Shown here one piece after another: positions 1 to 12,054 of a stretch of 64,000 bases of DNA. Location of the stretch: assembly GCF_918797505.1 (NCBI RefSeq), contig NC_092794.1:33408122-33472121 (forward strand), read 5' to 3'. The stretch is from Bemisia tabaci (lineage: Eukaryota; Arthropoda; Insecta; Hemiptera; Aleyrodidae). A program made the translations under genes and the position numbers. Each line of letters begins with the position of its first letter. Within the stretch, counting starts at the first letter, position 1. The notes under the pieces were generated by a model, which worked only from the letters and a program-made list of their open reading frames with translations, was not told the DNA's origin and did no database searches.

Positions 1-268
1 TACCATTTATGCACAGTGCTGATGTGTCCCAAGCATATTGCAAAACTACAGACCGGAAAATCCTCTACTTTCCCGGATTTTCTCATTTGAGACACACTTC
101 TCCGATTTCTTGGCCCTCTTTCATTAAGATTCATTTATCACAAAAAGCCTGAAATAAGATACGATGTAACTCAAGAGTTAATGTACTCAGATGATAAAAA
201 TGTAAGTTCAGTGCTAAAAAAAGCAGCGGAACCCCGCCGGAGATGCTTCGGAGTGGATGCGCTCCGCT

Positions 269-546
269 ATGTCAATGCCTTAGCATGCTTGTGGGAAGAT
301 CAAGGCCATCTTGCCACAAGCATTAAGCAAGCTTTCGACAAGCACCTAAGGATCTAGGGAAGGAAATTGAAAAAGCAAACTTGAATCAAGCCTGCCTCCT
401 CAAGGTCATGGCAATGCTTTAGCATGCTTGTGGGAAGGTCACAGCAACCTTGCCACAAGCTGTAACCAAGCTTTGGATAATTATTAAAGGACCTAGGCAG
501 TGAAATTGAAAAAGGAAGCTCGGATCCAGCTTGCGTCTTCAAGGTC
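269..546. repeat. Two tandem copies of a ~138-bp unit
   Basis: Two head-to-tail copies begin near 269 and 407. Both contain the word TTAGCATGCTTGTGGGAAG, then a block around CTTGCCACAAGC, an AAGCTTT site and GAAATTGAAAAAG. The copies differ by scattered substitutions. Antisense reading frames through them look alike only because of the duplication. No protein family is recognised. Bases 1-268 hold nothing I can identify. Confidence 0.75.
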
Positions 547-619
547 GGTTGGTTCCACGGCACTTGACCGCGGACAGATGACCGCGGGCCCATTTGGCCA
601 CGCAACGTATGACCGTCTC

Positions 620-649
620 TGTTTTTTTTTTTTTTTTTTTTTTTTTTTT
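620..649. repeat. Poly(T) tract of about 30 bases
   Basis: An uninterrupted T run follows GACCGTCTCTG. It could be the poly(A) tail of a minus-strand retroposed sequence that includes the upstream duplication, or a plain homopolymer. No target-site duplication was found, so the retroposon reading is weak. Confidence 0.5.
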
Positions 650-898
650 AGTGAGAGAGTAACGCGTAATGAAAACATTGAGGGTGCATCCACTCCCTCC
701 ACTCTTTATTCAAGCAGCGCTGGGGCCTTTAAATAAGGAGAATTCCGTAAAAAATTTTACCATTACCAGTTCATTGGTATTGGTGGTGGTAAGTGGTGTT
801 TTATGCATCGACAATTACCTACGTGTTTTTTTAAGCGTTGATAAATTTCGTGTTTTCTAAGTGGTGATGAACTTCATCATTTGATTTTTACAAAATGC

Positions 899-1367
899 AG
901 TTTGTTTCAAGTTCTAAGGGAAACCCGAAACAAGCAAGCTGTGTATGAGGGGTTTCTTTATTCGAGAGAAAAGCCGAATGTAGACATTCGGCGATGTGTA
1001 AACTACAGGCCAATCCATTGCCGAGGAAGGCTTCACACAAAAGGTGAAAAGTTCATAAACACTGTTGGCACTCACAACCATCCTCCGGAACCAGCCAAAA
1101 TCCGAGCAAGGCAGTTCATAGCAAGATTGAAAGAGCGCGCAGTGGAATGGGATGCCATGACTGACGCACTGTGTGGTTGCTACAGCGTCTACAGATCTGA
1201 CTCCCGGTATGCTGAGTGAAATCCCGAAAGACAAATGTTTGAAAAGAATCGTCCAGCGGGCCCGGAATGTTGCCGACACAGCGCCCCCAAATCCCAAATC
1301 ACACGAGGAATTTGTAATTCCCGACGAATGTTTCCGTCGGGAAAATTTTTTCCCGAAATTTTTTTGA
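899..1367 (+). pseudogene. FLYWCH zinc-finger fragment, frameshifted
   Basis: The reading frame entered just after a plausible 3' splice site (a T-rich stretch ending TGCAG at 900) encodes VYEGFLYSREK, then RRC...HCRGRLHT and THNHPPEP. Those are the C, C, H and H ligands and flanking residues of a FLYWCH zinc finger. Such domains occur in insect DNA-binding proteins and in proteins derived from MULE-type transposases. The frame stops at 1217-1219. A second frame from about 1173 carries an SEIPKDKCLKRIVQRARN segment followed by APPNPKSHEEFVIPDE, which resembles the linker that follows FLYWCH domains in such proteins. The two parts therefore look like one gene broken by a frameshift near 1160-1175. 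No transposase core follows. Confidence 0.6.
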
Positions 1368-1808
1368 TTAAATTACAAAAACAGAGGCGGTCATCTGTCT
1401 AATATTTGTATATGAAATGGACTAAACGTCTGCTAACCAATCTCGATGGGTAACTTTTAAATATCATATTTTGGTTACTAAGGTGTGTGTCATAAGGATA
1501 CCTAGGGTGCGTTTATTCAGATACTTAAGTCGGAAAAATGGCAGCATTGGCAAAACACAGAAGAAATTGCCGATTTCGGCCGCGCTTTTTTCAGCTTGCC
1601 ACCCCTCAGCAAGTTTAATTTTGCCATGAGAAAGCATTGATACAATTTCATAGGAGATCAAACGAACTTTAGCTTTTAAAAAGACCGATTTTGCCGTCGG
1701 AAGCCATGGCAAGTTACAGGCCCTAATCCACGGTAAAAGTAGGTTATAAGCCATTCTTGCCGCATCTGGCTACTTTCGGGCACGAGTCTTTTGTCACAAT
1801 GTTGAACC

Positions 1809-2398
1809 CAAAGACATAAAGACGGAGCGCTCGTATCTAAAAGCACGGGGAAAAAGTGAAGCTAGGTTCGGCGCTGCGCGCTTGTGTGAGTGTGTAAATG
1901 AGCGCGGGAATCCATGGCGGCAAACGAAAATTTGATTTGAACTTGTCCTCTTGATTTTTGCACATTTCTTCTTCGAAACGTATTTTAAATTCCTAAAACG
2001 AATATACTAAGAAAGTTCGGTCTGCGTCCTAACATAATACACCTACTTTTGCTTGGTAACAGGCAGTAATCTCAGATAAAGTTAGTTTTTCTTCTGCTCA
2101 TGGTGGTTCTGCAGGTTTAAACAGGCCGTTACAGTTCTAGATCAACGTTACTCCCAAATGAAATTAATCGGTCGACGACGGACGGAAACTAACCTAGAGT
2201 TAAAAAAATATGAGTTTGTACCTGAATTTGGGCAAAAATCAACCTAAAATACTTCGTTTCCGCAATTTTATTTGATTCCCGCCCTACATTTGAATTTCAA
2301 ACTTGTCCCGATTTCGCCGCCAATCCTCTAGCCAATCGTAGAGGTGGTTGAAAAGAAGCTTCATTTTTTGCTTTTAGCCCTCCGTCTTTATGTCTTTG
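1809..2398. mobile_element. hAT-type MITE (590 bp)
   Basis: The ends are perfect 19-bp inverted repeats, CAAAGACATAAAGACGGAG at 1809-1827 and its complement at 2380-2398. An exact 8-bp direct duplication, GTTGAACC, flanks them at 1801-1808 and 2399-2406. An 8-bp target duplication with a CAAAG start fits the hAT superfamily. There is no transposase, so this is a non-autonomous copy. The similarity between the ends continues imperfectly inward (CTAAAAGC). Confidence 0.88.
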
Positions 2399-2716
2399 GT
2401 TGAACCACAAATTCAGCATTATAAACCACGTGGGAAACGTAACAATTTTTGTTAACCAGAATTTTTTCTGACTAAACTTCCTATTTGCCTTGACTGTACG
2501 TGCTTCGTCGCTCCGAAAAGCCGTCACAAAACTGGTCATAACTCGCTCGCAAATCTTCTCAATTTGAGTTAAAATATATCGATAGATGCGCAATCAAACG
2601 AAATGTCGATCAAATAAATTTTATTCTCATTAGAATAGAACCCTATTGAGATATTTTTGCGGATTTGTAAAAATACACTGCATTCAATATCATGAGAATG
2701 GTAATCTACAGGTTGA

Positions 2717-3298
2717 AATTGAATCAGTGAGTTCGAAAACACACCAATTCGGGTTTTTTTTATTTTCACTTTTTTTACGGTTTAGTAACACTTATGGATA
2801 GAAGCGTCTGCACGTAAAAGGAAAAATCAAAATTGCAATCGGAAGTGCCCGAAACAGCGACGGGAAAAGGGAAAAATCGAAGTCTCTCATTGGAAATACC
2901 AATTTTTGGCCCTTTTTCAAGGGAGACGGGTGACCATCCGATTTTGCGGTTTTCTTTTTTCGGTTCAGCATACCTTGTACCAACAAGTTTTATAAATATT
3001 CAAGCGTTATTCAGGTCGAAAAATATAACTGTTTCAGGGCAGACTATGAAAAATTAGTATCTGAAAGTCGGTGAGAACGAAAACACACCAACACGGAAAT
3101 TTTTAAACGCTTAATTCTCTATCATCAAACATGGTGTATCGATTTCAACTTAGTGCTTTACAAAGTCTTTAAGTACTTGTCCTTAGGCACCAGAAAGGTT
3201 TTTCTTAAACTAACTTTTTCGCCCGCTGCGCAGTTTTAGGTGTTTCCTGAACAATTTTGTCCCTGAGTTGGTGTGTTTTCGAACTCACTGATTCAATT
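2717..3298. mobile_element. Terminal-inverted-repeat element (582 bp), family unknown
   Basis: A perfect 31-bp inverted repeat occupies 2717-2747 and 3268-3298; its core is GAATCAGTGAGTTCGAAAAC. A degenerate third copy of the terminal sequence (TCGGTGAGAACGAAAACACA) lies inside at about 3068. No clear target duplication flanks it and no coding sequence is evident inside. Confidence 0.75.
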
Positions 3299-3299
3299 A

Positions 3300-6200
3300 A
3301 AGGAACATCAGAAATGTGAACAAACCTTTAAGGTTTCTGTACATTTTTTGGAAATTTTTCGTCCAAACCGCGACTTGCCGACTTGGTGACTCAATTTTTG
3401 TTCCAGCTACGGAGTTTTCACATTATCAACTTGACAACGCTGTAGCGCACGGTAATTGTTTTTTGTTCTCCCAGTGATCAACTGGGGATAACTTACCTAT
3501 CACTCTTGCCATTCCATCAATGTAAAAATCTCGAAAAAAATCGATCGCTAGTGAGGTTTTGCCGTGTTTAAATGGGGATTTTTATGGCTATGGAGCGATT
3601 TTTTGTATGTGTGTGTGCATTTCTATAAGATCCCTCATAACAGCTTATAGTATTTAGTGTGTATTTTACACGGATTTTTCGAGACTATCGATAGTCGCTG
3701 TTCAATATATCGATACGTCCATTCAATTCTAGACCTACCAACCCTTTCCTACAAAATACCCTGTTCTGTCCTAGTTTCCTTAACTTTGCCTTCTTTAACT
3801 CCATTTCTAAGTAAACTGTATTAATTATCTGAAGTTCTTTATACCTTGAAGCTTCAATTTCCAATTTGAATTTCCTGACTTTTTCACCATTTTCCTTATA
3901 AAACAAAATCTATTCACGTACTTTTTCCCCTTGGGTTTAGCACTTGTTTCATTTGTGTGTTAGCGTTAGCTTTGATACAATGGCGGTATTTTTACGTTCA
4001 ATTTTATAGGTAGTTAAACATTTTCCAATTTTTTCCTTTAAATCTCTTCGAAAAAGTCCCAATATGACTTATCACTCTTTAAATCAGTAATTCACCCCTT
4101 CAACTTAACATTAGTGGTACCTTTGACGGTTCCACCTCTTGCAGTAAGAGAAACTGAATCGCCGAGTTTCTGAGCCTGCTCCTTGGTTTGTCCATGTCCT
4201 TCGGTTTGATTTGTGCAACTTCCTTAATGGATAATCTTACTTATCAAAATATTCTTTGACTGAGCGTGGAGTGTAATTTTGTCTTGACAGCATTAGTACC
4301 ATATGAATCAAAATTTCAATCTATTAAACTCCATTTTTGCCACAGGGTAGGGATCTTTTAGCTATCACCGCTATCAGAGTGCTGTTGAGAACCTAATCAC
4401 AACTGTCGGTATGTTCTGTTGAGCAGTTATGTAAATATAAAACGGCTGTATTTGTAATAAGTCAATTTCTTTTGTATGTGAACAATAACTGAATTTCCAG
4501 AATTCTAAACATCTGACTGTATCTCACGGAAATATTTATCAAGGTCAGAGTTTGTGAATCCTTGGCAACAGTTAATGAATATCCCCCAAGTAACAACTTC
4601 GCTCAACAAAGTTTGGTAAGTAAGTACAGCTCAGATCCACCATCGTACACATGTAATTATTAGTCCAAAATTAGTGTCAGTAATGTTTTGAGGGTAAAGT
4701 GTTCTCTATTCTCCAAAATTTGTTAGCAGGGCACTGTGGGCCAGAGGTGCCGGTTGCGCGAGAATAATTGATATCTCGGTTAAATCCGAACGAAAATCAC
4801 TAAGTTTTGGTATGTGGGGGTTTTTTGGGTCGCTGAACTCGAATCTGATGTTAGCTTTGTTCAAAAATCACCAGAAAAGCATGTTATGAAGATTTGAGCT
4901 AATCCAGTGATAACTCCTTTTTTCGAGCAATCGCACTGGGATTAGAAACTATTTTAACACTGGAGAAACTTTCAAAAACAAAACTGAGAACTTGAAAGTG
5001 CCCAAGAAGAGTCTGGGAAACGACCTAAGATTGTTTCAATTAGAAGAATGAAGGACGCGAGAATATTCATAGAGGAACGCTTTATATGTTAATTTTTTTT
5101 TGTCACTGTCTCCTCGTATTATTGGTTCTTGTGGGTTACCATGCTTAAATAAAAAGATTAACTTTGCAAATTAATGCCCTGCGTGGTTTAACGGTTCTAT
5201 GTTTTGCCGTTGTAAGCTATCAAGTATCATGTCAGAGGATCAAAGAAGCATCATATGAATTTTCTTGAGAGGCGCTAGGCATGAGAATGGACAATATTTA
5301 CTTACAGCGTTTACTGGAAATGACGGTCAGCTGAACATAATTTTTTTACCACTCTTGCATTTGGTGCAACTAATAAATTCCGCCCAAATTTTTACCAATT
5401 ATTGGCTATGCTCAAAATTCAGGGGGGAAAAATGCCTTTATGTATAGGTATAAAATCAGAACTGCATTCAAATACCCACGACCATGCCGTCGATTGAGCT
5501 AGTCAACATTAGCAGCTTCTAGTGCGATTGAAATCATCAATACATTTGAGAAAACCGTAGGCGAGTCGCCGTGATCCTCTGGTATGTGAAAGGACACAAT
5601 TACATTCAGGAAACCAAACGTCATGAGCGAAGCAGCAGGACAAAATTTGCCTTAAGGTAAATTGTATGGGTTAGAAGGGTTAGTTCTGCATTATTTGGCG
5701 CAAAGATATTCCTAACTTTGACCACTTGGTCGCATTTAAAAGTCTGAGGGAGAAAAACAAGTTTTCCAAGCAAACATCAGTTAAAATTGGTCTGCACTGT
5801 TGCCAATCTTGAGGAACCATCTACCTTAAACACTTACATTACTAATAATGCAAATCATGACTTGAAATATTGACCCAATGCCCTTCAGACATTAGGAGAT
5901 ATCATCACTGAAAACTAAAATAGTGTGTTTTTTTTTTACCCTCAAACTGTTTTCTGATGTACTAAACAATTTCAGTTTTAATTTAAAGGTGCATTTTCTC
6001 GTTTTGCGTCACATATAATAGCCGTATGGTAGTAATTTCACTTACGAGAAAGAAGAAAAAGATGAAAGACAGAATGACAGATGGATTTATAAATGTCATC
6101 TCGAGAACCTTTTTTGCACTTATTAAATACGAAAAAATGTGGCAACCATGGAAAAAAGTGCGCACCCTCAGAAGCGCAGCAACTCAATTTAACAATATTA

Positions 6201-8640
6201 TTACTATTCACTCGGAAGAATTTAATTACTGTACGATATCTAAGGTCATATATGTGAAATATGAACTCGATCCTATTTTTGATGAATCGACTTTTTTTTA
6301 AAAAAAATTCAAAAAATGGGTTTCCCGCAATTTCCCGCAGCAAAACTGTGGTGCAAATGAATGTTGAGGATTCAAAGAAAAAGTATCTGGCATTAAAACT
6401 CTAAAGAAACTTAAAGAAAAAACTGCAGAAAGCTTTTTCGGTGGAATTTTTAAGATTTATTAGGCTCGTCTTCTAACAAGCTTCCTGGACAGTGAAAAGT
6501 GCTCAATTGAAAAAGTGTATGAGTCAAATGAAAGCTCTTTTTTAGGAGAAGAAGTCCTAGTGAACAAATTGTCATCCTGTGCAACCGCGGGGCCGTGATA
6601 AGGTCTTACACGGTTGCAGTTCAGGACGCGCTTCTATATATTATCCGTGCAGTGTGAGAGGTACCTAAGTTCCCCCCTCCAATACATCGCTGTTGGGCGA
6701 TTATTCGATGAAATTTTGATGAATCCTCATCTTTTAGAGAGGCACTTTAACAAATTCCCCATCATCAATACAAAACTGAACACTCTTAAAAATGGTATTT
6801 TTTGCGCGAAACGGGCCTCTCTGGCCCACAGTGCAGGGGTGCAAATTGCGCGGAGGCTGAGAGATACTTGTTATTTTTCTAGATTTTTCAGATTTGCAAT
6901 TCTTGTGGAATACTTACTGTGACTTTGGCACACATTCTAAAATTAACAAGAAATTCCACAAAAGTTAGATCAGCACGTTGTGTTGACCTTCTTGCGAGAA
7001 CCTAGCGCGAAGCTGAAAATTGCAGGGGCATGAAACAATTTTCGCTTTGGTTTGTGAGATTTTCTTATAAACTTGGCATCCTCATATTTGTCCGACTTTT
7101 ACCAAAATTATCTCTTCCATCACCATTATAGCAACAACATCAGCATAAACATTCTTGATAAGAGGTGGCATAGTATCACAGAGAACCCTGAGAGTTTTGT
7201 ATTAAATACTAATGATGCTCCTCTGGAAGAATTAAAATCATTCTAAACTACATTTATCAACAGCTCTTGCTGACGATAACCTGCTACCTTCATCAACTTA
7301 ATCTAAAGTTTAGCAAAATAGATTAGCCAACTAATGTACTATCATTTCCATGCAAACCCTCAACCTTGTTTCAATTGAGGAATGATAAATACAGTTTTTA
7401 CTATGCCTTAGAATTCTTACCATAATTATTACCATTTGGAGTCAGGAAATAAAAATAATTGCTTCATTGTTTGAATTTTTATTGGCCAACTAAGTTCACA
7501 GTGGAACTTTCATCTACTGGGTGGTTCCTAATGAAGGTAAATATTTATTCTTCTCTTATTTGGATGAGAATTACCTACATCATGTATGATGACATACTGT
7601 GACACTGGGTGCCGCTATTAGGTACTCTACTGATATTGCAACGATACTGGAAAAATTCTTAACTCAGGGTGTTATCTTGCAAGCTATTGGTAAGAATTAG
7701 TCATATTTCGATCCTTTGAATTCTTTCATCATTCAGAACTAAAAAACTAAATTCAGCTTGAACAGGCACATATCTCATCATCATCTCGCTTATCAAACAA
7801 TGCTTCGCGTCCTCCTCCGCTTCTCATCTTGATGAGAGCAGGGGCAGGCGAAGATTTGAAATGTGCGCTACAGATTCAGTAGTCGCCTGGCAAAAGTGGT
7901 ACCCGCCTGACGTCACAAAACTTCAAGATGGCAAGAAAAATCAAACTGGGACAATAATTAAGGAAAAGGACTGTGTGGTTACTAAGGAATACCTAAATGA
8001 TCATTCATTTTTTCAAACCCTCATAATTTAAAAAAATTAATTTGAAGTACGTATTTGGAGACTTTACACTTTACTGGGAGAACATCCAATGCCCAGCATG
8101 AGCATTGGAAACGTCATTCGTGTATGACCGACTTGTTGAACTTGCCATGGACAGAAAAAGATGTGCCTTTAATAGGGACAACTTAGCAAACTCTGCATAG
8201 GATCCAAGTAATGGGAAATTAGCGTCTATGAATAACCCTTTTTGAAAAGTTATTTTCTCTATATTCAGGCATGAAAATGGAAATCAAGCTCTAAAAAAAA
8301 AGATATTAAAACTTCATATATATTAAGAAATATACAGGAAAAAACAAAATTAATTCCTCTCAGGAATGTGTTATAACAATGAATTTATAAAGCATCAGTA
8401 CCTTTCAACTTGGAATCAAGAAAAATATAACATATACAGAAGACGCTGAGTATCTATATGTAGGGAATGAATGATTAAAACACCGTAAATAACTCTAAAC
8501 CACATACTACCCATACTGATTCACCTCGTAACTTTAAAGGGTCTGTCACATGCAAGAGATACAGCTTTGTGAGTTGACGCTATTGAGGTGGTATAACACA
8601 ATAATTACGATGGTTTCATTTAGAAAGTCTGAAATCCTTG
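3300..8640. other. Long stretch without a supported gene
   Basis: The DNA is AT-rich and single-copy in appearance, with short homopolymers. Reading frames are short and have no recognisable domain, signal peptide or codon periodicity visible by eye. Two loosely similar patches occur near 4738 and 6828 (CCAGAGGTGC / CCACAGTGCAGGGGTGC, each followed by GCGCG). This may be intron or intergenic sequence; small exons could be missed. Confidence 0.5.
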
Positions 8641-8740
8641 CGTTCGTGCGTATTTTGGAACACGCTTTTTCAATATTCCCAGGTTTGGGGACAGTTTTCT
8701 AGTCACCGGAAACAAGCAAACGACAACTTTAGGCGGCCTT

Positions 8741-9844
8741 CCCAAGTAGCAGTGATCGCGATAAATTGCGATTTAATTGGAGAATGTATCGCGATTTTAT
8801 CGACGTCGCGATTTATTGCAATATTATCGGGAGAAAAATCGCGATAAATTGCAACAAAATCGCGATATTATCGAACGCGATTTTATAGAGATAAAATTGC
8901 AATAAATTGCAATTTTTCATTAACGCATGAATGACGCATATGAAAGATGTTTCTATTCCGCCGCCGCCGTTTTTACCGAGATCCGTTGGTAACTTAACCA
9001 TCTCATTTTTTTTTATCAATTATTAGTATAATGTTACAAAGACAGACTGGTAAGCTTACCTGAAAACCGGTATTTTTACTGATTTTTTCAGGTAAGAATG
9101 CCACTTTTATTGGTAATCAATCCCCGGTAACTTTACCATTTTATCTCGGTAATTCTACCACAGTCGATAAAAACTATTGGCGTTTTTCCCAAGGTCCATC
9201 GGTAACTTTGCCATCTCACTATTATTGGTAATTTTACAGAGACAGAATGATGAGATTACCAATAGAACCTTATTTTACCAACCGTATTTCAAGGTATGAA
9301 ATAAAATACAGAGGAGGGAAAATTAAAAAAAAAAAAAAAAAAAAAAATAATCCAATGAAAAATCGGTGTCAGTCAACGCAAAGACATAAGTTGTGAGGTT
9401 GCGAAGCGCCGATCCATGTATAAGAGGCTTCAATTCGCACACGCAAGTCATATAGCGGTCATAGCATAGTGACAATGTGCTGGCCTTCCACCGTAGCGAT
9501 TGGGGTTCGAATCCCCGCGGAGGCTCCGGGGATTTTACGCTCGTCTTCGTCAAAGGACCTGACGGCTGAACCTAACGGCAATCGGCTGACAACTTTAACC
9601 CCTTTTTTTTGGCGATTTTATCAATCGCTAGGATCATCAACATCTGAGCGATCATCCTCGATCTTATCGCGATAAAATCGCAATTTTTTCGGGCCGATAA
9701 AATCGCAATAAAATCGCGAAAAGATCGAGGATAATCGCTCAAATGTTGATGATCCTAGCGATTTTATCGCCGATAAAATCGAGGATAATCGCGACTTTAT
9801 CGGCGATAAAATCGCGATTTTTCCGTTGAAAAATGCTACTTGGG
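8741..9844. mobile_element. TIR element with ATCGCGAT subterminal arrays
   Basis: The ends are inverted repeats CCCAAGTAGCA (8741-8751) and TGCTACTTGGG (9834-9844), each flanked by TT, so a 2-bp target duplication is likely. Both subterminal zones (8753-8920 and 9610-9825) are arrays of the self-complementary word ATCGCGAT and near relatives such as TCGCGATAAAATCG. The interior holds imperfect direct repeats around GGTAA...TTACC words (8985-9290), a poly(A) run (9323-9346) and a tRNA-like module. No transposase is present. Confidence 0.7.
9451..9608 (+). repeat. tRNA-derived SINE-like module (glycine tRNA-like)
   Basis: A box-A-like segment (TAGCGGTCATAGCATAGTG) is followed by CTTCCA at the anticodon position and by a perfect T-arm, GGGGTTCGAATCCCC, carrying box B GGTTCGAATCC. 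The order and spacing resemble a glycine tRNA with anticodon TCC. The acceptor stem does not close and an unrelated tail (to about 9608, ending in a T run) follows. I therefore call it tRNA-derived and not a functional tRNA. It sits inside the CCCAAGTAGCA-ended element. Confidence 0.6.
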
Positions 9845-10319
9845 TTGGTGGTTGTATATTTATTTTATTTACAAGCGAGACGTGATCTTTCATAGTGGTC
9901 CATGCCTTGAGTTGTTAGAGTGTATTTCATCGAGCTGCAAGTTATACTGATAAATATTATGCATAGGATAGTTAGTTTCTGTTAAACGGAAGTTATTGTC
10001 GTCGCTTGTTTCCAGATGCAATGACGGAACTCTGCCCCCTGACAAAGGAGGTATAAAAACGCATTGTTCCAGACAACACAATCGCAAGGAAGAGTAGATT
10101 GTAGACTTTCTTAAAAAAATCATTGTGATTTTCATGCCATTTTACCTGGAAGAAGTCTTTTCACATGCCTTTATCGCTTGCGTACGACAGACCCATTGAG
10201 TATAAGGGCTATTCCGAACTGGCACAACAAATAGTTAGACAGAAGAAATGAAATATCTAATCACTCTCTTCTTTTAACTTTTTCAATGTTTTGACAGATC
10301 GTTCATTGAAGCTTCATGG

Positions 10320-10327
10320 TCTTTATT
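10320..10327 (-). promoter_or_regulatory. Possible polyadenylation signal after the peptide precursor
   Basis: Directly after the TAA stop the minus strand reads AATAAAGACC. An AATAAA this close to the stop would give an extremely short 3' UTR, so it may be coincidental. The alternative is that the same bases belong to an intron beginning GTAAAA. Confidence 0.25.
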
Positions 10328-11705
10328 TTACCTTTGTTTTGATAGTAGTTGGTCCACTGGATTGGAAAGTAACCTAGATTGTGGACGGTGGATCAAGATC
10401 GATTTATGATTATAATCATTATTTACATTTGTGACACCATGGTGAGCAGTTTCGCTTACTCTACACCGTTTACTAATGTGCACGCCTGATGGACTAACAT
10501 TTCGTTTCATGATATTGAATTCTCCAAAGCCACCGTTGAACATGTCTCCATGAAATCCAGATGATGACATTTCTGGTTTTCTCTTCATCACGTCGAGTTT
10601 ATCGAATCCTCCTGTAAAAGCATCGCTCTGGAAATCGGCCCATGAAATTTTCGGTTTCCTCTTCATCGCATCAAAATCACCAGGTCCACCGGTTACAGCA
10701 TCGTCATGAAAACCAGTGGATGACATCTCCAATTTTCTCTTCATGACGTTGAACTCGTCAAAGCCACCGTCAAAAGTATCTCCATGAAAACCGGGTGATA
10801 ACATTCCCAGTCGCCGTTTCATGACGTCGAAATCACCGAAACCCCCGTTGAAAGTGTCTTCGTGAAAACCGGATAAAGACGTTTCCGGTTTCCTTTTAAT
10901 CCCGTTAATTGCTTCCGCCCTCCCCGTGAATGTGTCTTCGTGAAAAGCGGATGACATCTTTGGTTTCCTCTTCATGACGTCGAACTCACCGAAGCCATTG
11001 GTGAATGCGTCGCTGTGAAAACCGAAAGATGACATCTCAGGTCGTCTTTTCATAATGTCGAAATCACCGAAGCCCCCGTTGAAAGTGTCTCCGTGAAAAC
11101 CGGATGAAGACATCTCCGGTTTCCTTTTCATCACGTCGGGTTCCCCGAATCCGCTGAAGAAGGCGTAACTGTGGAGCGTGGAGGACTTCATTTCTGGCTT
11201 CTGTTTCTGGAGCGCCCTCTTCAGATGGCGTCGGGCTTCCAGCTCTGCCAGTAACTTCGACAGGATGTAGTTAACCGTCACCACCCGATTCGCCTCATCC
11301 TCCGCAGATACCCCTTTTACTCCCAGTAAGCGGTCCACGGTCGGCATCTGACTGTTCCTGTTCCTGTGACTGCCGTCCTTAGCGATAACGTCACTTTGGA
11401 GACCAATCTTGCTGGCATCAGCCTGTAGTGATCTCCTCACGAGATACCGCGTGCTGACTGGAAGGGTGAGCTTAGGTGCCGGAGTAGTCGTTGTCTCAGT
11501 CAAGTTTTCCAGCGTCTTCGTTGGCGTGAGACTGGGAGATGAGATTTCTGTTATTTCGCCACCATTTTGCGAGAAAGGATCGCAGGTGATGCCGGGGAGA
11601 CTGCAGCTTTGAACGAGGGATGGTAGCTGTCGTTTTCCGCGAGACTGTGCCAGTCTCGAGGCTCCCTCTCCGAATCTCGTATGATGGAAGGTCTCGTCTT
11701 TTCCT
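10328..11705 (-). CDS. Exon of a repetitive dibasic-cleaved peptide precursor
   Basis: The minus-strand reading frame is open from a strong 3' splice site (a T-rich tract then CATTCGTAG, exon starting at 11705, first base completing a split codon) to a TAA at 10328-10330. The N-terminal part contains a GKR site followed by QLPSLVQSCSLPGITCDPF, with a C-x6-C pair, then an amphipathic segment (NYILSKLLAELEARRHLKR). Nine tandem 26-residue units follow, on the pattern KPEMSSSGFHGDTFNGGFG then (D/E)FDVMKR. Every unit ends in Lys-Arg. A shorter tail with further KR/CR sites ends the frame. Regular dibasic sites and cysteine-free repeats are the signature of a secreted multi-copy peptide precursor processed by prohormone convertases. 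No signal peptide is on this exon; it should lie on an upstream exon at higher coordinates. The units faintly recall orcokinin/orcomyotropin-type peptides (GFH, DAFTNGFG), but I would not assign a family. AAAG/GTAAAA at the stop is also a possible 5' splice site, so the last codons are uncertain. Confidence 0.75.
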
Positions 11706-12050
11706 CTACGAATGGAAAAAAAAAATTAGAAGTTAAATGATGATTTCTTTAATATATGTGGAACAAAGGAATCACTTAGATTAGAGGGTGCTTACTGCAA
11801 AGGGAGTGCCACTAATGTCTTTTGATTATTTGGATAGCATTTTGCAATTCGAAACTATAATAGGCAGTACGGTAGGTTTTCAGGAGAGCAACTTTTACAC
11901 AAACCATTGGCGTTTTTCCTCAAAACGATCACTGTTGCGGTTTGATGGTTCATTTTATAGCTATGCAGTTCCTTTAGCACCCTGTGTTGACAGATTCTTC
12001 GGAAACAACACACTGTCGCCAAAAATTACAGAAAAAAAAACAAAAAAACT
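11706..12050. other. Presumed intron or flank upstream of the precursor exon
   Basis: On the minus strand this begins with a 3' splice acceptor and its T-rich tract. I searched it for an exon encoding a signal peptide and found none. Any upstream exon of the precursor gene lies beyond the transposon block, or was displaced by it. Confidence 0.35.
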
Positions 12051-12054
12051 ATAG

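Noticed and set aside
2297..2769. Minus-strand frames near the hAT MITE
   Set aside because: They cross the MITE border and show no conserved motif or coding bias.
9451..9526. A genuine glycine tRNA gene
   Set aside because: The T-arm is perfect and the anticodon position plausible, but the acceptor stem does not close and the sequence sits inside a transposon with a SINE-like tail.
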